In this document: piece after piece, positions 10,223 through 21,324 of the stretch
Numbering within the stretch: position 1 is the first letter of the stretch
Layout of the letters: each line of letters opens with the position of its first letter
NCBI GenBank assembly: GCA_001414345.1
Contig: LLCB01000079.1
Span: 62,001-126,000 of the forward strand
Origin: Hymenoscyphus infarciens
Taxonomy: Eukaryota > Ascomycota > Leotiomycetes > Helotiales > Helotiaceae
Length of the DNA stretch: 64,000 bases
Direction: 5' to 3'
The notes under the pieces: model-generated
Database searches by the model: none
What the model was told of the DNA's origin: nothing
Seen by the model: only the letters and a program-made list of their open reading frames with translations
Made by a program: the position numbers and the translations under genes

Positions 10223-11235
10223 ATGTCAGTCGTATCACTTTTGGGCGTCAACGTCCTCAACAATCCAGCCAAGTTTGGTGATTCTTATCAATTTGAGATC
10301 ACCTTTGAATGCCTGGAGACCTTGCAGAAGGGTACGTCGCACCGCATGTTCTGGCGTTGAGTTTCACGCGTAGAAGCTGTTTTTTAACACTCTTTCACTA
10401 GATCTCGAGTGGAAGTTGACCTACGTTGGCTCTGCTACCTCGTAAGTATTGTCCTTCCCCCACCTCTTGGAAGCCCAAACTAAATCTCTACAGCGATGAG
10501 CACGACCAAGAGCTAGATTCTCTCCTCGTTGGGCCGATCCCAATTGGAGTGAACAAGTTCATCTTCGAGGCCGATCCCCCAAACACCACACGAATCCCGG
10601 ACGCAGAGATCTTGGGCGTTACCGTGATCCTCCTCACTTGTGCCTACGACAGCAGGGAGTTTGTGCGAGTTGGATACTATGTCAACAACGAGTATGACTC
10701 TGAGGAGTTGAATGCTGACCCACCGCCAAAGCCAATCTTGGAGAAGGTTCGCCGCAACATTTTGGCAGAGAAACCAAGAGTTACTCGGTTTGCTATCAAA
10801 TGGTTCGTTTTTACAGGCATTATTTTTGGGCTACTGCTACAGTGACTAACTTTCTCTAGGGACTCTGATGCCTCTGCTCCTGCCGAATTCCCACCCGATC
10901 AACCAGAAGCCGATCTCACCGCCGACGGAGACCAATATGGTGCCGAGGAGGCCGAAGATGAGGAGGAGGAGGTTGTTGCTGAGGCTGCCGCCGATCCAGA
11001 TGCTATGGTCCAAGATGGCGATATGGCCGTAGACGCTGACCCAGCCGCTGCTGGTGAAGAGGACGAGGATGCTGGTTCCGAGGATCTTGAGGCCGAGAGC
11101 AGTGGAAGTGAGGACGAAGAGCTCGAGGAAGAAGAAGAAGTCGAGGGTGAAGGCGACGAGGCAATGGACATGGATGGCGTTGAGAAGCCAGCCAACGGCA
11201 CTGCACCACACGCAGATGCCGTCATGGCTCATTGA
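10223..11235 (+). CDS. ASF1: histone chaperone ASF1
   Basis: Four exons: 10223-10331, 10402-10441, 10494-10802, 10860-11235 (introns 70, 52 and 57 nt; phases 1, 0 with a split Ser codon, 2), giving 277 aa. The first 155 residues are the immunoglobulin-like core that binds the H3-H4 dimer ([18 protein letters not shown], then [76 protein letters not shown]). The rest is a long acidic tail rich in Glu, Asp and Ala, as in yeast Asf1. ASF1 hands H3-H4 to CAF-1 and HIRA and supports H3K56 acetylation in the nucleus (family knowledge). The second exon is only 40 nt. All splice sites keep the frame and restore conserved residues, so the model is strong. Confidence 0.96.
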
Positions 11236-11842
11236 CATGATGATACCCACGCCGATATATGTCTGAGAGTACCTAGATTTGAACAACTGGGATGGAGTTC
11301 CATAGTACATCAACGGCATAGCCTAATGAGAAAAAAAGAAGCCATGATTTTCCTTGAAAGATCTCATTCCCTTTGTTTGCTGCAAAAAGTGAGCGTGCGT
11401 TGGGATGTAGTGTATCCATTCCTAGTAGAAACAACTTCGTCACTCATATCACTTTCTCTCACTTATGTTAACAGAATAGATGTTTTTCTGAATCTTACGT
11501 CCCAGGTTTGTGTTTGCTGTACTAGTATGTAACATCATGTTTCAAAATTGCAGAAGATTCTATTGGGGTTGGCATTCCGACCTACGTAAACCAGTTGGGT
11601 TAGGTCAGACTCAGTACAAAATATCCTTTGTTTGGATGGGCCATTACACGGTGGAGGTAGATGGATTTCCTCATGGCCATAGCCAAGAAAGACGAAAGAC
11701 TTCAGCGGGCTATAATATCAACACTTCGTTTGTGAGTTCCGAGTACACTTGGTAAGTTAACCATTGACTTACACGTAGTCCAGGCCTTTATCTCAGTACA
11801 CAACCTTTTACCAGAGAAAAAAATGGAAGAACCTCGCGATAT

Positions 11843-11861
11843 CTCTCTCTCTCTCTCTAGG
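11843..11861. repeat. (CT)n microsatellite
   Basis: About eight CT dinucleotides in an AT-rich gene-free region. Confidence 0.7.
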
Positions 11862-12171
11862 TTCTTTCAAATAGTACTCCATTTTATCCTAAAGTTTTGA
11901 AGTAAGAGAGAGATGTAAGATACGTAGAAGATAGCTTTATACGCTTACAATTTCCTCGTTGCCTAGTTTAAGAAGAGATGTAATATTCTATAGTTACAGT
12001 CTTATAGACATGAAAGTAACATAGTGCTATTTGTCAAAATTTTCTTTTAATTTTTATTCTGGGTAGTATCTCTTATCTCTAGGTGAATAAAAGTTGTTAA
12101 GTTACTACTTACACTTATAAACAACGCAAGGACTCTGTTATCATTACTGGAACTAGGGAGGGATATAGAGT

Positions 12172-12269
12172 TTGAGGATTGAGAATTGAGGATTGAGGAT
12201 TGAGAATTGAGGATTGAGGATTGAGGATTGAGGATTGAGGATTGAGAATTGAGGATTGAGGATTGAGGA
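12172..12269 (+). repeat. heptanucleotide tandem array, 14 units
   Basis: Fourteen head-to-tail 7-bp units span exactly 98 nt. Eleven units read TTGAGGA and three read TTGAGAA (units 2, 5 and 11), differing by one G-to-A transition. The array begins after GTTTGAGG-like flank and ends in GTGAAG. Confidence 0.95.
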
Positions 12270-12590
12270 GTGAAGTTGATATATCTGAGTTGGGTTTTAT
12301 GATATTAAACTGTTGAACTGTTGAAGTTTAGAGAGGGAAGATGGTGTTCCTTCGCTTTCTATGACTTTGTTGATACGATTTACTTCACTTCTGAAGCAAG
12401 TAAGGAAGGACTGAGTAAAGGATCTTTGGACGAACCTCTGTAATCTATAGATTGCTTTATAGAGAGAAGGATTTTGTTTCTGTGGCTGGGATACTTCGTT
12501 CTAGTTTAGGTTAGAAGACGGAATTTGGGGTTTCTCTTAGAGAGTCTTAGTCTGTTTTAAGTTCTCTCTCACTCGTGTGTGTGTTGTTGT

Positions 12591-12655
12591 TTCTTCTTCT
12601 TCTTCTTCTTCTTCTTCTTCTTCTTCTTCTTCTTCTTCTTCTTCTTCTTCTTCTT
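12591..12655. repeat. (TTC)n microsatellite, about 21 copies
   Basis: An uninterrupted TTC run, preceded by a short GTGTGTGTTGTTG tract. It forms a polypyrimidine strand. In one frame it would encode poly-Leu, but no gene context supports translation. Confidence 0.95.
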
Positions 12656-14458
12656 GGAAGTAAGTCTCTTTTGATTCTTTACAAAAGACACTTGTTTATT
12701 TTCCTCTTTGAAGAATCAAGGCTGTCTGTCTATCTATCTGCTGAAACTATTATCTATAACTAAACTAATGGTTCAACAAATGAGGTTCTCGTGAGATGGG
12801 ATATATCTCCCGCACTAGAGATGTGTGTCTCGTTCTAGCTAGATGATAACTGAAGATTGGCTGAGATACTTACTTGTACATGTATTCAGAAGGAGAAATC
12901 ATAGAACGTAACACTTTGAAATTCATCACATTTTAAACTCTTCTTATAACAACCCAAACACTCTCTCTCTCCCCTTCAGAAATCCAAAGAACTCGGCTTC
13001 CATCTCAAACCTTGAGCGGAGATAAATCATGGGTAAATGGCGTCTGGATTTACTCAATCTCTCAGCCTTTACGAATTGGAGGTGGATTTACAGAAGCTTT
13101 CCAAGATATTACTTTGAGGTCTAATCCCGTCGTAGCCTCCTTCCTTCGGATATGATTTCTTATTCATAGTCTAGTAGTGATGAATCTTCTGTTCGGTTGC
13201 TTGGTGTTGATGGGAATGATGAGGACCGTGATTAATAGTTTTGTAAGGTTGTCTATGCAGTTTGTTCCTAGCATTAGCTCGTGGCCGCGGACGGGTTGGA
13301 ACCGGGAGATGGATTCATGTTGCCAGCGTTGTTGAAGTGGACGTGGGTCTTTGTTCGCGGGGGAGTAGCAGATAAACCGGATATTCCAGGTTGTCTTTGA
13401 AAGTGGGTGTAATAGAACCAACCCGTATGGAAGATTATCAATCTCCATACCCATGTTCCAAGTCCTTCCGGAGCTGAATGTCCTCGTTCGTTGGGTTAGT
13501 AAACCGAAAAGAAACCCCCCCCTCTCCCTCCAAGGGAGTTTGAATGGTGGGGGATCCTCGATGATGAGATGAAGGTATTCAGATGGATCTAGATCAGAAG
13601 ATTGTCGCCCGTGCAACACAACACGGCGAGTGTCTGAGCTTGAGCTTTATCGTATCGTATCCATCGTACTCGCGATCGACCAATAGACTTGCCTACCTTG
13701 TTCAAGGGGATGCATGAATATCACGTGAATATAAGTTCTGTGCCGACTTGCGGCCTCCGGTTGCGCTTCATGGATTGCGACACGGAAAGGTGAGGTATTC
13801 GTGGAATGGCGTAGAATGGATTCTTCAACATCACAAAGGCATTGTGGTGTCTCGGTGAGGGCTGTTGATAAGAAGACTCGAATGCTAGACTGGACTGGAC
13901 CAGGCTAGGCTAGGGCTGGCACTGGCCGCAATCCTATTCGCGGAAGCTAAAGTAAGAGGCTAACATTAGCGTGTATTCCAGGCAGAAACCAAGTCAATCA
14001 ATCAGCCCAGCGAGCCAGTCCCGTCTCTAGTCTGCGGAGGCTTCTTGGTTGGAAGCACACTGGACTGCGCTACGGGGTACGCAGCCGGCATATGTTGGCA
14101 TCTTAGCTTGGTCCACGCCCGTAAATATTGTACCAATAGTAATGCACGGTCCTGAGCGAGGCCGCTTTTTCGAGCCTGGAATGCCTTGACTCCTTGTACT
14201 GTACAAGGTACCTAAATACTCCCTAGAACGAGACGAGTGGTTGACTTGAGGAGTTGAGCGCATTACGGAGGGAGTGCTGGGAGGTGATGGGGGGTGATGG
14301 GGGGTGCTGCAGGAGAGTCCCCGTCTTTGGGTGGGCGTCTTTGAAGCTGAAGCAGAAGCAGAAGCAGACTCGTAGTGGTGGGTGTGGTGCGGTGGTATCC
14401 TGAGGTGCCCCTAGTTGTAGACTGAGACTGCTGATTTTCGTCCGTCATCATTTAATGG

Positions 14459-14483
14459 ACTAACCTAACCTAACCTAACCTAC
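14459..14483. repeat. short TAACC pentamer run
   Basis: Four consecutive CTAAC(C) units followed by CTACC. The unit is TTAGG on the other strand, one G short of the fungal telomere repeat TTAGGG. It is too short and of the wrong unit to call an interstitial telomere. Confidence 0.6.
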
Positions 14484-14732
14484 CTGTAATTTTCAGCTCC
14501 CACCACATGAAGGTCGACCCTCCCATCCCCGCAACGCAACGCATCCTATTGCTACCTGCCACTTACTGTACCTGTCCCCGTCCACTGCAAGGTCCATGAT
14601 CAGCAGAATCAAAGCCAGCCAGAGCCCCTCAGCTCAGTGTTCGAGGTCGATGTCGACGTCGACCTCTCTCTCAACATGTCGCACTCATAATAAGCCCTCA
14701 CCCTACGATGATGTGCCCCGCATCTCATAGAC

Positions 14733-14752
14733 ATATATATATATATATATAT
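14733..14752. repeat. (AT)n microsatellite
   Basis: About ten AT dinucleotides within the upstream region of SET3. Confidence 0.85.
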
Positions 14753-15575
14753 CTATCTTCATCCTCCAGCCTCGTTTCTTGCATGGTATGGGAAATGAAA
14801 TTTGCAGCCAGGCAAGGCAGGCTCAGCTGCATTGCAAGCCGAGTGCTGTGCTGCACTTGCGGCCTCTTTCGTCGGCCCAACCGTTTGCGGTACGGCGTGC
14901 CGCTTTAACCTCCTCCTCCTCCTCCCTCTTCCCTCTTCCTTTCTTGAAGCCAGTCGTCGACAGAACCCCCCTCTCTTCTTCGCTCTTACAATCACACAAT
15001 CAAATGCAACTACCCTTTCGAGAGTCTGCCAGAGAAGACAACTCCCCCATCCACCATCCACAAACTCGAGACGACACACCATAATATCGACGCGTCGTCA
15101 ATTCTACCATCACGAACCCAACAGCCTTCCTGCCGGCAGATACTGTCCTCTTCATTCCCCAGGCCTCCTCGCCTCCCACCGATCTGGAAAACCCTTCAAT
15201 CGGCTCACCAGCTTACCGCAGGTCTTTCTATACACGACGACTCAACCCCTTGAACACATACCAGCCCTTCCTCCGACTCATCCAGAGCATGTCCTGAGGG
15301 TGTTTAGCATCGCCATTCCTCGTCTGCCACCCACTGCCTCGTCCGCGCCCTCGCTCGAGTCCGCGTTGTGTGAAGACACCTCGACCATCTACCAGGTCCA
15401 TGTTCTGCGGCAACAACTGATGACAGCCACAGTCGGGATTGATCGTTCTTCTCGCTTTGCGACAACCTTTTCGATCGAGTCGCGGCCGTCTTCGTCATGC
15501 GACTCAGGCCCAGGAATCTGTGAACTCACCTTTGTCCCTTTACTCCATCAGCCACCTGGAGGCTCTTGCTAGATT

Positions 15576-18563
15576 ATGACAGAAAGACCTCTCTCGATCA
15601 CCACGCAGATCGCGACGCCAACTCACAACTCCCCCAAATCCGCCGTACCCATCCCCATCCCCACGAACGATGCGCATCCCACCAACGAGTCGGTAGACGA
15701 GGAGCCATACACCATCAAGTGTATCTGCGACTACTCCGACGACGATGGAAACACGATTTATTGCGAACGATGCGATACATGGCAGCACATCGAATGTTTC
15801 TATCCCGGCCACATCGAGGACGCTTCGAGAGAAGACTTTGACCACTCGTGTACCGATTGCAAACCGCGATCGCTCGACGGGCGCAACGCGACCGAACGAC
15901 AACGACTTCAACGACAGAACAAAGCGGCCAACGAAAATGGGGACAAGAAAACCAAGCGGCCTCCCTCGAAGAGCCACAAGAAAAAGGCAAAGCCTTCGGA
16001 ACTCCAAGTCAACGGATACAGTGATCACGACGGCCACAAGAATGGGAGCCCTCAAGACCATCACCCGAACGCGAAGAAACCCAAAGGCCATCGATCCAAC
16101 CATTCGATCAACTCTCAAATAAAACGTTCCCCGCCCATTAATGCAAGACCGAATCCGCACAATCACCCTATCAGTCCGGGCCAAACGCCCCCAGACCAAG
16201 CACAAGAACCCCATATTCACATTCATTCCTACTCGGATGGGTTTATGAAACTTTACGACGAGGATGATACCGTACAACGAACCCCAACCAATTCCTTTGC
16301 CAGTCTCTCGGTCACGAATAAGATGTCAGAGTGGCTTCGCGAGCCTGAAATACTTCGGAAGGATGTTGGCATCAAGGATAGCAAGAATTTCTGGCAATAC
16401 CTCAAACCGTTCTTCCAGTCACTCAAGTGGCCCGAATTAACGGTCCAACGAAGGGATGCGGTCATCGACGGCAAACATCTTTCATGGCGATATCTCACCA
16501 CCCCAGCACCTATCCAGGGCGGTCATGTCGGGGAGCTTAACGGCCTCATCGGGTTCCAAAATGACTACTGCAAGGACGAGGACAATCATTGGAATGAGAT
16601 TGTCCACCCGCGCCCCTTTATCTTCTTCTCACCGCAACTCCCTTTATACATCGACACTCGGCAAGAGGGATCAGTATGTAGGTATGTCCGACGCAGCTGC
16701 CGACCGAATACTACTTTGGAGACGTACATTGCAAGCCCATCGGAATATCACTTCTGGTTAGTGGCCGAAGGATCTATTGCCGCCAATGAACAGATAACCC
16801 TTCCGTGGGAGTTCAACTTTCCAAAGGAAATCAACCAGTACTACCAGTTTCTAAATCTAGGCGAGGATGATCGTGGACCATTCGATAGCGCAAGTATCAC
16901 CGAAAGTGACTACGACCGAATTACGAGCCTGATTGACCTGGTACTTTCCGAACATGGTGGTTGTGCCTGCGGTCTGGGTAATGACTGCGCGTTTGTTCGA
17001 TTCCATAGGAATTATCTCGGGAGATTGCCGTCACAATCGAACGGCGTAAAGCCCAAAAAAGGCCGTAAGCCCAAACCCAACCACGTCTCGCCGACGAGTA
17101 CTGGGCATGCAACCAATAGCAGAGCTGCCAGTGAAGGTCAGCAGGAGGGTGTCGACGAAGACGATGGCCGTTCCGTGTCAGGTTCCGCTCGAAGCAAACC
17201 CCACAGTCGAGATTTAACCCCGCTCAATGGGGTGGGTGAAACCAACGGTGCCGCCCCAGAAACGTCGGATCGTGAGAAGAGAAAGCTGGCAATGCTCGAG
17301 GAATCATTCCGTAAAATGGACCAAGGACCCCCTCGAAAGAAGAAGAGAGCATCGGATGGTCTGTCGACGAATCCAACGACGAACCCTCCCGTGGCAACCC
17401 AGTCACACCAGAAACAGAGAAAGGGCTCAGTCGCGCCCAAAATGGCCATCTCAAAACCGCCAGCCACTGCAAATACGTCTCGGGGCCGGCAATATGTGGA
17501 TGCTAGCACATCAAGGCGGCAGTCAGGTTCACCTTATAGTGCAGCGTCCCCGACAGCTACTATACCATCTCCTCGGAACCATTCCCCCAAAAATGCATCT
17601 TTACCTAGTCGGTCGCGCCACGATTCAACGACACCGCCCAAAGTTGTTTACGCAGACTCTTCTACGCAAACTGATGACGTTGAGAATGCCTGGTGGAAAC
17701 AACCCCCTGCCAGACCTAGAAGATCAATCGTTCCCCTCGCGAAGCGTCTTCTCAAGAATCGGCACAGGATCCAACTTCAACAAGAGGAGGAACTAGAGCG
17801 TTCAAGGACTGTTGAAGACCAACCCGAGCAATTGTCGCCTGTGGCTACCATGGAAACGAGTCTGGTACAGAACGAAGAACAATTCCCCCAGTCACCCGTC
17901 GAATCCAGAGGTCGGAATGCCAGCGTTGTATCCTCAACACCATCGGTTGATCTTGCGTCAGCGCCGGGTGATGTGAATATGACTGATGCTCCTGCGATCA
18001 TGATCGGCAACACGATTAAACCCCCACCTCCACCATGGCCAGGTCAATCAAATAACGTTGGTATACGTGCGGCATCACCGGCGCAAAAATCCCCCGATCT
18101 AAGAGTGCAGATGCCACCCATTCCCATTTTTTCGACCCCAAATATGGCTGGGCCTTTATCGGGCTCTGTCACCCCTTCGTCTGCTGCTGGATCACTCGCA
18201 CAATCCCCATTTGGCACGGTGCATTTCCCAAGTGCGTTCACCGGCTCAGCGATCAATGGTATTGGACCACATGCCAGCCCAGTAAGGACAACGAAGAAGC
18301 TCAGTCTAACTGAGTATAAAAGGAGGAATGAGACTGCCAATACAAGCAGACCGCAAGGGGCCAGCAGTCCAACCACTTCTCCGGCTGTTCTCCAACCATC
18401 TCTCTCCACGGCCGACGAAGCCAGATCGAATGGTGTACCCGAAGCGTCCCCTAGTAATGATCAGCCTCGCGGAAAAGAGAACGCCCATATCACGTCGAGT
18501 TCAACATCAAAACTTGCTTCTAAGGATAGCTTGCTGTCCGAACCTGCGAACAACAACTTGTAA
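15576..18563 (+). CDS. SET3: SET3-type chromatin protein: PHD finger plus SET domain
   Basis: Intronless, 995 aa. A C4HC3 PHD finger lies at residues 49-95 (C49, C51, C63, C66, H71, C74, C92, C95; core CERCDTWQHIECF), the type that reads methylated H3K4. A SET domain follows at about 260-420 (FIFFSPQLPLYIDTRQEGS, then CRYVRRSCRPN, FWLVAEGSIAANEQITLPW). This order and the RRSCRPN signature match yeast Set3 and animal SETD5/MLL5. Set3 scaffolds the SET3C histone deacetylase complex (with Hos2, Sif2 and Snt1), and its SET domain is thought to be catalytically weak or inactive. The last 550 residues are disordered, with basic stretches (PKKGRKPKPN) and Pro/Ser-rich runs. The start ATG is preceded by a 1-kb pyrimidine-rich leader. 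Neighbours are unrelated. Confidence 0.9.
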   Translation: MTERPLSITTQIATPTHNSPKSAVPIPIPTNDAHPTNESVDEEPYTIKCICDYSDDDGNTIYCERCDTWQHIECFYPGHIEDASREDFDHSCTDCKPRSLDGRNATERQRLQRQNKAANENGDKKTKRPPSKSHKKKAKPSELQVNGYSDHDGHKNGSPQDHHPNAKKPKGHRSNHSINSQIKRSPPINARPNPHNHPISPGQTPPDQAQEPHIHIHSYSDGFMKLYDEDDTVQRTPTNSFASLSVTNKMSEWLREPEILRKDVGIKDSKNFWQYLKPFFQSLKWPELTVQRRDAVIDGKHLSWRYLTTPAPIQGGHVGELNGLIGFQNDYCKDEDNHWNEIVHPRPFIFFSPQLPLYIDTRQEGSVCRYVRRSCRPNTTLETYIASPSEYHFWLVAEGSIAANEQITLPWEFNFPKEINQYYQFLNLGEDDRGPFDSASITESDYDRITSLIDLVLSEHGGCACGLGNDCAFVRFHRNYLGRLPSQSNGVKPKKGRKPKPNHVSPTSTGHATNSRAASEGQQEGVDEDDGRSVSGSARSKPHSRDLTPLNGVGETNGAAPETSDREKRKLAMLEESFRKMDQGPPRKKKRASDGLSTNPTTNPPVATQSHQKQRKGSVAPKMAISKPPATANTSRGRQYVDASTSRRQSGSPYSAASPTATIPSPRNHSPKNASLPSRSRHDSTTPPKVVYADSSTQTDDVENAWWKQPPARPRRSIVPLAKRLLKNRHRIQLQQEEELERSRTVEDQPEQLSPVATMETSLVQNEEQFPQSPVESRGRNASVVSSTPSVDLASAPGDVNMTDAPAIMIGNTIKPPPPPWPGQSNNVGIRAASPAQKSPDLRVQMPPIPIFSTPNMAGPLSGSVTPSSAAGSLAQSPFGTVHFPSAFTGSAINGIGPHASPVRTTKKLSLTEYKRRNETANTSRPQGASSPTTSPAVLQPSLSTADEARSNGVPEASPSNDQPRGKENAHITSSSTSKLASKDSLLSEPANNNL

Positions 18564-19328
18564 CATAATATAGACTTTTGTTCGTAACTTCGATTTGCTA
18601 CTAGCGCATGAATCTTTCCTTTGTGTTTTTCTGAGCGTTTCTTTTTTCAATGGGACGGTTTGATTCCCTGGTTTCAAAATATTTGGGGTCCTCGGGACAG
18701 GCAGGCGTCAGTCGGGTCAGGAGGTCAGACTTGTGGTGGATCACATTGTAGTGATTCCCTTTTTTACTGGCATCACCGCTTTTTTTTTGCCTTTCTGTGT
18801 GTGGAAGGGCAATACCTTGTTGTACCAGTAGTAGCTCGATGATGATGAAGCCATCGCGGCAATTATTAAAATAAAAAAATTCCAATCTCAAACTTGAATG
18901 CCTCGTTGGAAAGTGATTTGAAGTCATGACTTTTGGAGCACTCCTGCTTCTTTATAAGCCACGCCCCAATTTTTATAATCTGAGAGGCCAACCCCCTCGT
19001 AACTAGTGGCCGTCGTCTGTGGAAGTCGCCTCCCTCCTGCTCACTCCTGCCAATTCTCAAGTCCAGTCCCTTTCGACTTCGCAGTTCGACTGCTTTCCCT
19101 TGGCTCCGAACCACCAGAATAATTCGAGATTTTTGCTTCTTCCATTCAACGTTCTCAGTTCGCAAACCTCTCAACGCCTTTTTGATGACATGCTTACTAA
19201 CCAACAACACCCTTTCCATCCACTCTTCAACTTACGCAACTTACGCAACTCACTCATAAAAACCAAACTCAATCTCAGTCACACATCTCAATAATCTCAC
19301 ACACACATCTCTCGAAATAATAGCAACC
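18564..19328. other. intergenic, SET3 3' region and dehydrogenase promoter
   Basis: 765 nt. The right half (19.0-19.33 kb) is CT/CA rich with CACACACATCTC just before the next start, as expected for a leader. No RNA gene or repeat of note. Confidence 0.45.
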
Positions 19329-21324
19329 ATGCCGCCGTCCCTTTCTCCCAAAGGGCCAACAATAGTCCGTCTAGACCAACACATCTCCCCCTCCCCCATT
19401 TTCAGCCCGGATTTCGAGCATACATATATTGCGCACTCGAATATCTCCCACGAGTCGGGAAATGTCACGGCGTTACTGCTGGAAGCTGGGGCTCATGTCG
19501 CTATCACGACGCGAGTGCCGATTTCGAGGTAGGTGTTCTCTCAGGGGTTTTTTTACCCTTTATTCCGGTTGTGTTGTTTCGGGAGCCTGGTGATGCTGAG
19601 TCCTGACTCTGGGATCTCCCACAGGGAAACGATTGAGCTTTGTGCACCGAGGGGATTGAAGTTGGTGTCGGTTTTCGCTATTGGGTATGACATGGTGGAT
19701 TTGGAAGCTTGTAAGGAGTTTGGGGTGGAGGTGAGGAATGTGAGGGGGGCGAGTGTTGAGGCTGTTGCGGAGCATGTTTTGGGGTTTTACTTTGGGCTGA
19801 GGAGACGGGTGATTAGTGAGTGTTTTTTCGTCCTTTCTTTCGGTTGAGTGGTTGGTTTTGTTTTGCTTGTGAGTTTGAGGTTTTTATTTTCGAGTGGAGG
19901 TGCGAGGTTGAGGTTGGGGTTGAGGTTTCTAAGTGGTGATGCGGTGATGGTTCTCTGTTTCTTTTGAAATTGGCAGGTGCCTTGAAATTGGTGTTTGGGA
20001 ATCGCTTCAGGAGTCTGTTTGATTCCGTGGCAGACTTACTCTTGTCTTTGTCTCTCTCGAACAGCAGGCGGTTATGTTCCAAGTGGTTGTGGTTCTCCTT
20101 GCGAGTGGTCGTCCCTATCCATAAGCGAGGGCAATCCAGTCAATGACTTGTGCAACCATAAAACAGAGAGACCTATTTGGCTTCTGGGCCAACTTGAGTT
20201 TAAGTATGAACTCGTAGGAGTATCATTGTGCTGTTTGGTTGAATTCTTTTTTAGAAACTGAATCTCGCAGAGTGATTTCCCCTCATATCACACATTTTCA
20301 AGTCATGTCTTAATATCAACGTACCATACACTATGCAACCAAGGTTCTGGGGAAATGGCTAGCCTCCAGTATGGTTACCAATGAATTTGAGTCTTACCTC
20401 ACTCAATGGCACCTGTCTTCGCCGGTATTTTTCTGCGAGAAGGTTTAGAAGAAGCTGGAACAGGCTCTCTTGATTCTTCTAAACACTCGCGCGCCTCTTC
20501 TTAGGGGGGATGAGCTCTAGTATAATCCGAATAGCAGTTATCAAACCTGTACTTTTTGCAAACCCTTGATTATCCTTTTGTGTCTTGATAAGCTCCGAGT
20601 GACCCATCGTAATCAACGGTTGCTTACTATTCTTTTCTCTGTCCCTGTCAACTTATCACTGCTTAAAGTCCAAACTGGAAACCTGCTAATAAACCTCCCA
20701 GCAATGCACAACCTCCTCACCCAAACCAACGGCTGGGTCGAAAAAGGAATCCTCACTTCCCATTTCAAAGGTCTTCCCCTCACCCTAAAGCAAGAAACCA
20801 TAGGCATAGTAGGCGTCGGTCAACTCGGCACGCGAGTAAGCACTCTCTTTTCCGCTCTAGGCAGTAAAGTCCTCCTCTCTGAGCGGCCCTCATCCTCCAC
20901 AACCAGGCCCGGACGCACCTCCTTCCTCGACACTCTGTCAAAATCCACAGTCCTGGTTCTCTGTCTCTCTCTCACACCGGAGACAAAAAACTTGATGTCC
21001 ACAGAGGAGATCAAACTCCTACCTCCAGGAGCCATCATAATCAACGTTGCAAGAGGCGAGGTGGTGGATGAGGTAGCACTTATTGAAGCATTAAAGGAAG
21101 AGCGGATATCTGGGGCTGCTACGGATGTTTTTGTGAACGAACCGACGGGGAAGGAGAGTAGTCTTTTGGTGAGGGAGGCTCCGGGATTAGAGGGTCGATT
21201 GATTGTTAGTCCGCATGTTGCGTGGTATGCGGAGAGTAGCATTGAGAAGTTGAGACGGGTTACGGGCGAGAATATTGAGGGGTGGGCCAAAGGGGAAAAG
21301 GGGGGTGAGAATTTTGTGTGTTGA
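19329..21324 (+). CDS. D-isomer-specific 2-hydroxyacid dehydrogenase (glycerate dehydrogenase-like)
   Basis: Exons 19329-19528, 19625-19815 and 20702-21324 give 337 aa, the usual family size. Rossmann motif GIVGVGQLGTRV binds NAD(P). The catalytic set is complete: Arg in INVARGEVVDE, Glu in FVNEP, His in SPHVAWY. The family interconverts 2-hydroxy and 2-oxo acids (glyoxylate/hydroxypyruvate/pyruvate type); the substrate cannot be read from sequence. The first two exons carry the substrate-binding half (VSVFAIGYDMVD, NVRGASVEAVAEHVLG). Intron 1 is 96 nt. Intron 2 is 886 nt, with donor GTGAGT after RRRVI and acceptor CCTCCCAG before MHNLL, restoring frame exactly. No other gene here has an intron over 224 nt (see findings). 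If the inserted DNA stops splicing, the gene would be broken. Confidence 0.85.
19816..20701 (+). other. unusually large intron inside the hydroxyacid dehydrogenase gene
   Basis: 886 nt between a GTGAGT donor and a CTAAT branch plus CCCAG acceptor. Its first 160 nt are G/T rich and end in GGCAG at about 19973-19977, a plausible alternative acceptor. The rest has no recognised domain. A 10-bp direct repeat TTGAAATTGG occurs twice, at about 19966 and 19984. Confidence 0.6.

Larger units (their letters stand above)
11236..15575. other. 4.3 kb gene-free stretch with simple repeats and the SET3 leader
   Basis: No protein-coding gene is supported. The left part (11.3-12.9 kb) is AT-rich with CT, heptamer and TTC repeats. 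An open frame on the minus strand at 13619-13164 (151 codons) has no recognisable domain and I do not call it. The segment 14.5-15.57 kb is strongly pyrimidine rich with several in-frame CCT/CTC runs, and looks like the promoter and long 5' UTR of SET3. Any upstream short frames there would act as uORFs. Confidence 0.45.

Noticed and set aside
13164..13619. 151-codon open frame on the minus strand
   Set aside because: No recognisable motif, no splice partner and unremarkable composition within a gene-free region.
14459..14483. Interstitial telomere repeat
   Set aside because: The unit is TTAGG and not TTAGGG, with only four copies; a chance CTAAC-rich run is more likely.
14802..15572. 256-codon open frame directly upstream of SET3
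   Set aside because: Pyrimidine-rich DNA without stops gives a Pro/Ser/Thr/Leu-rich translation with no domain; it is better read as the SET3 5' UTR.
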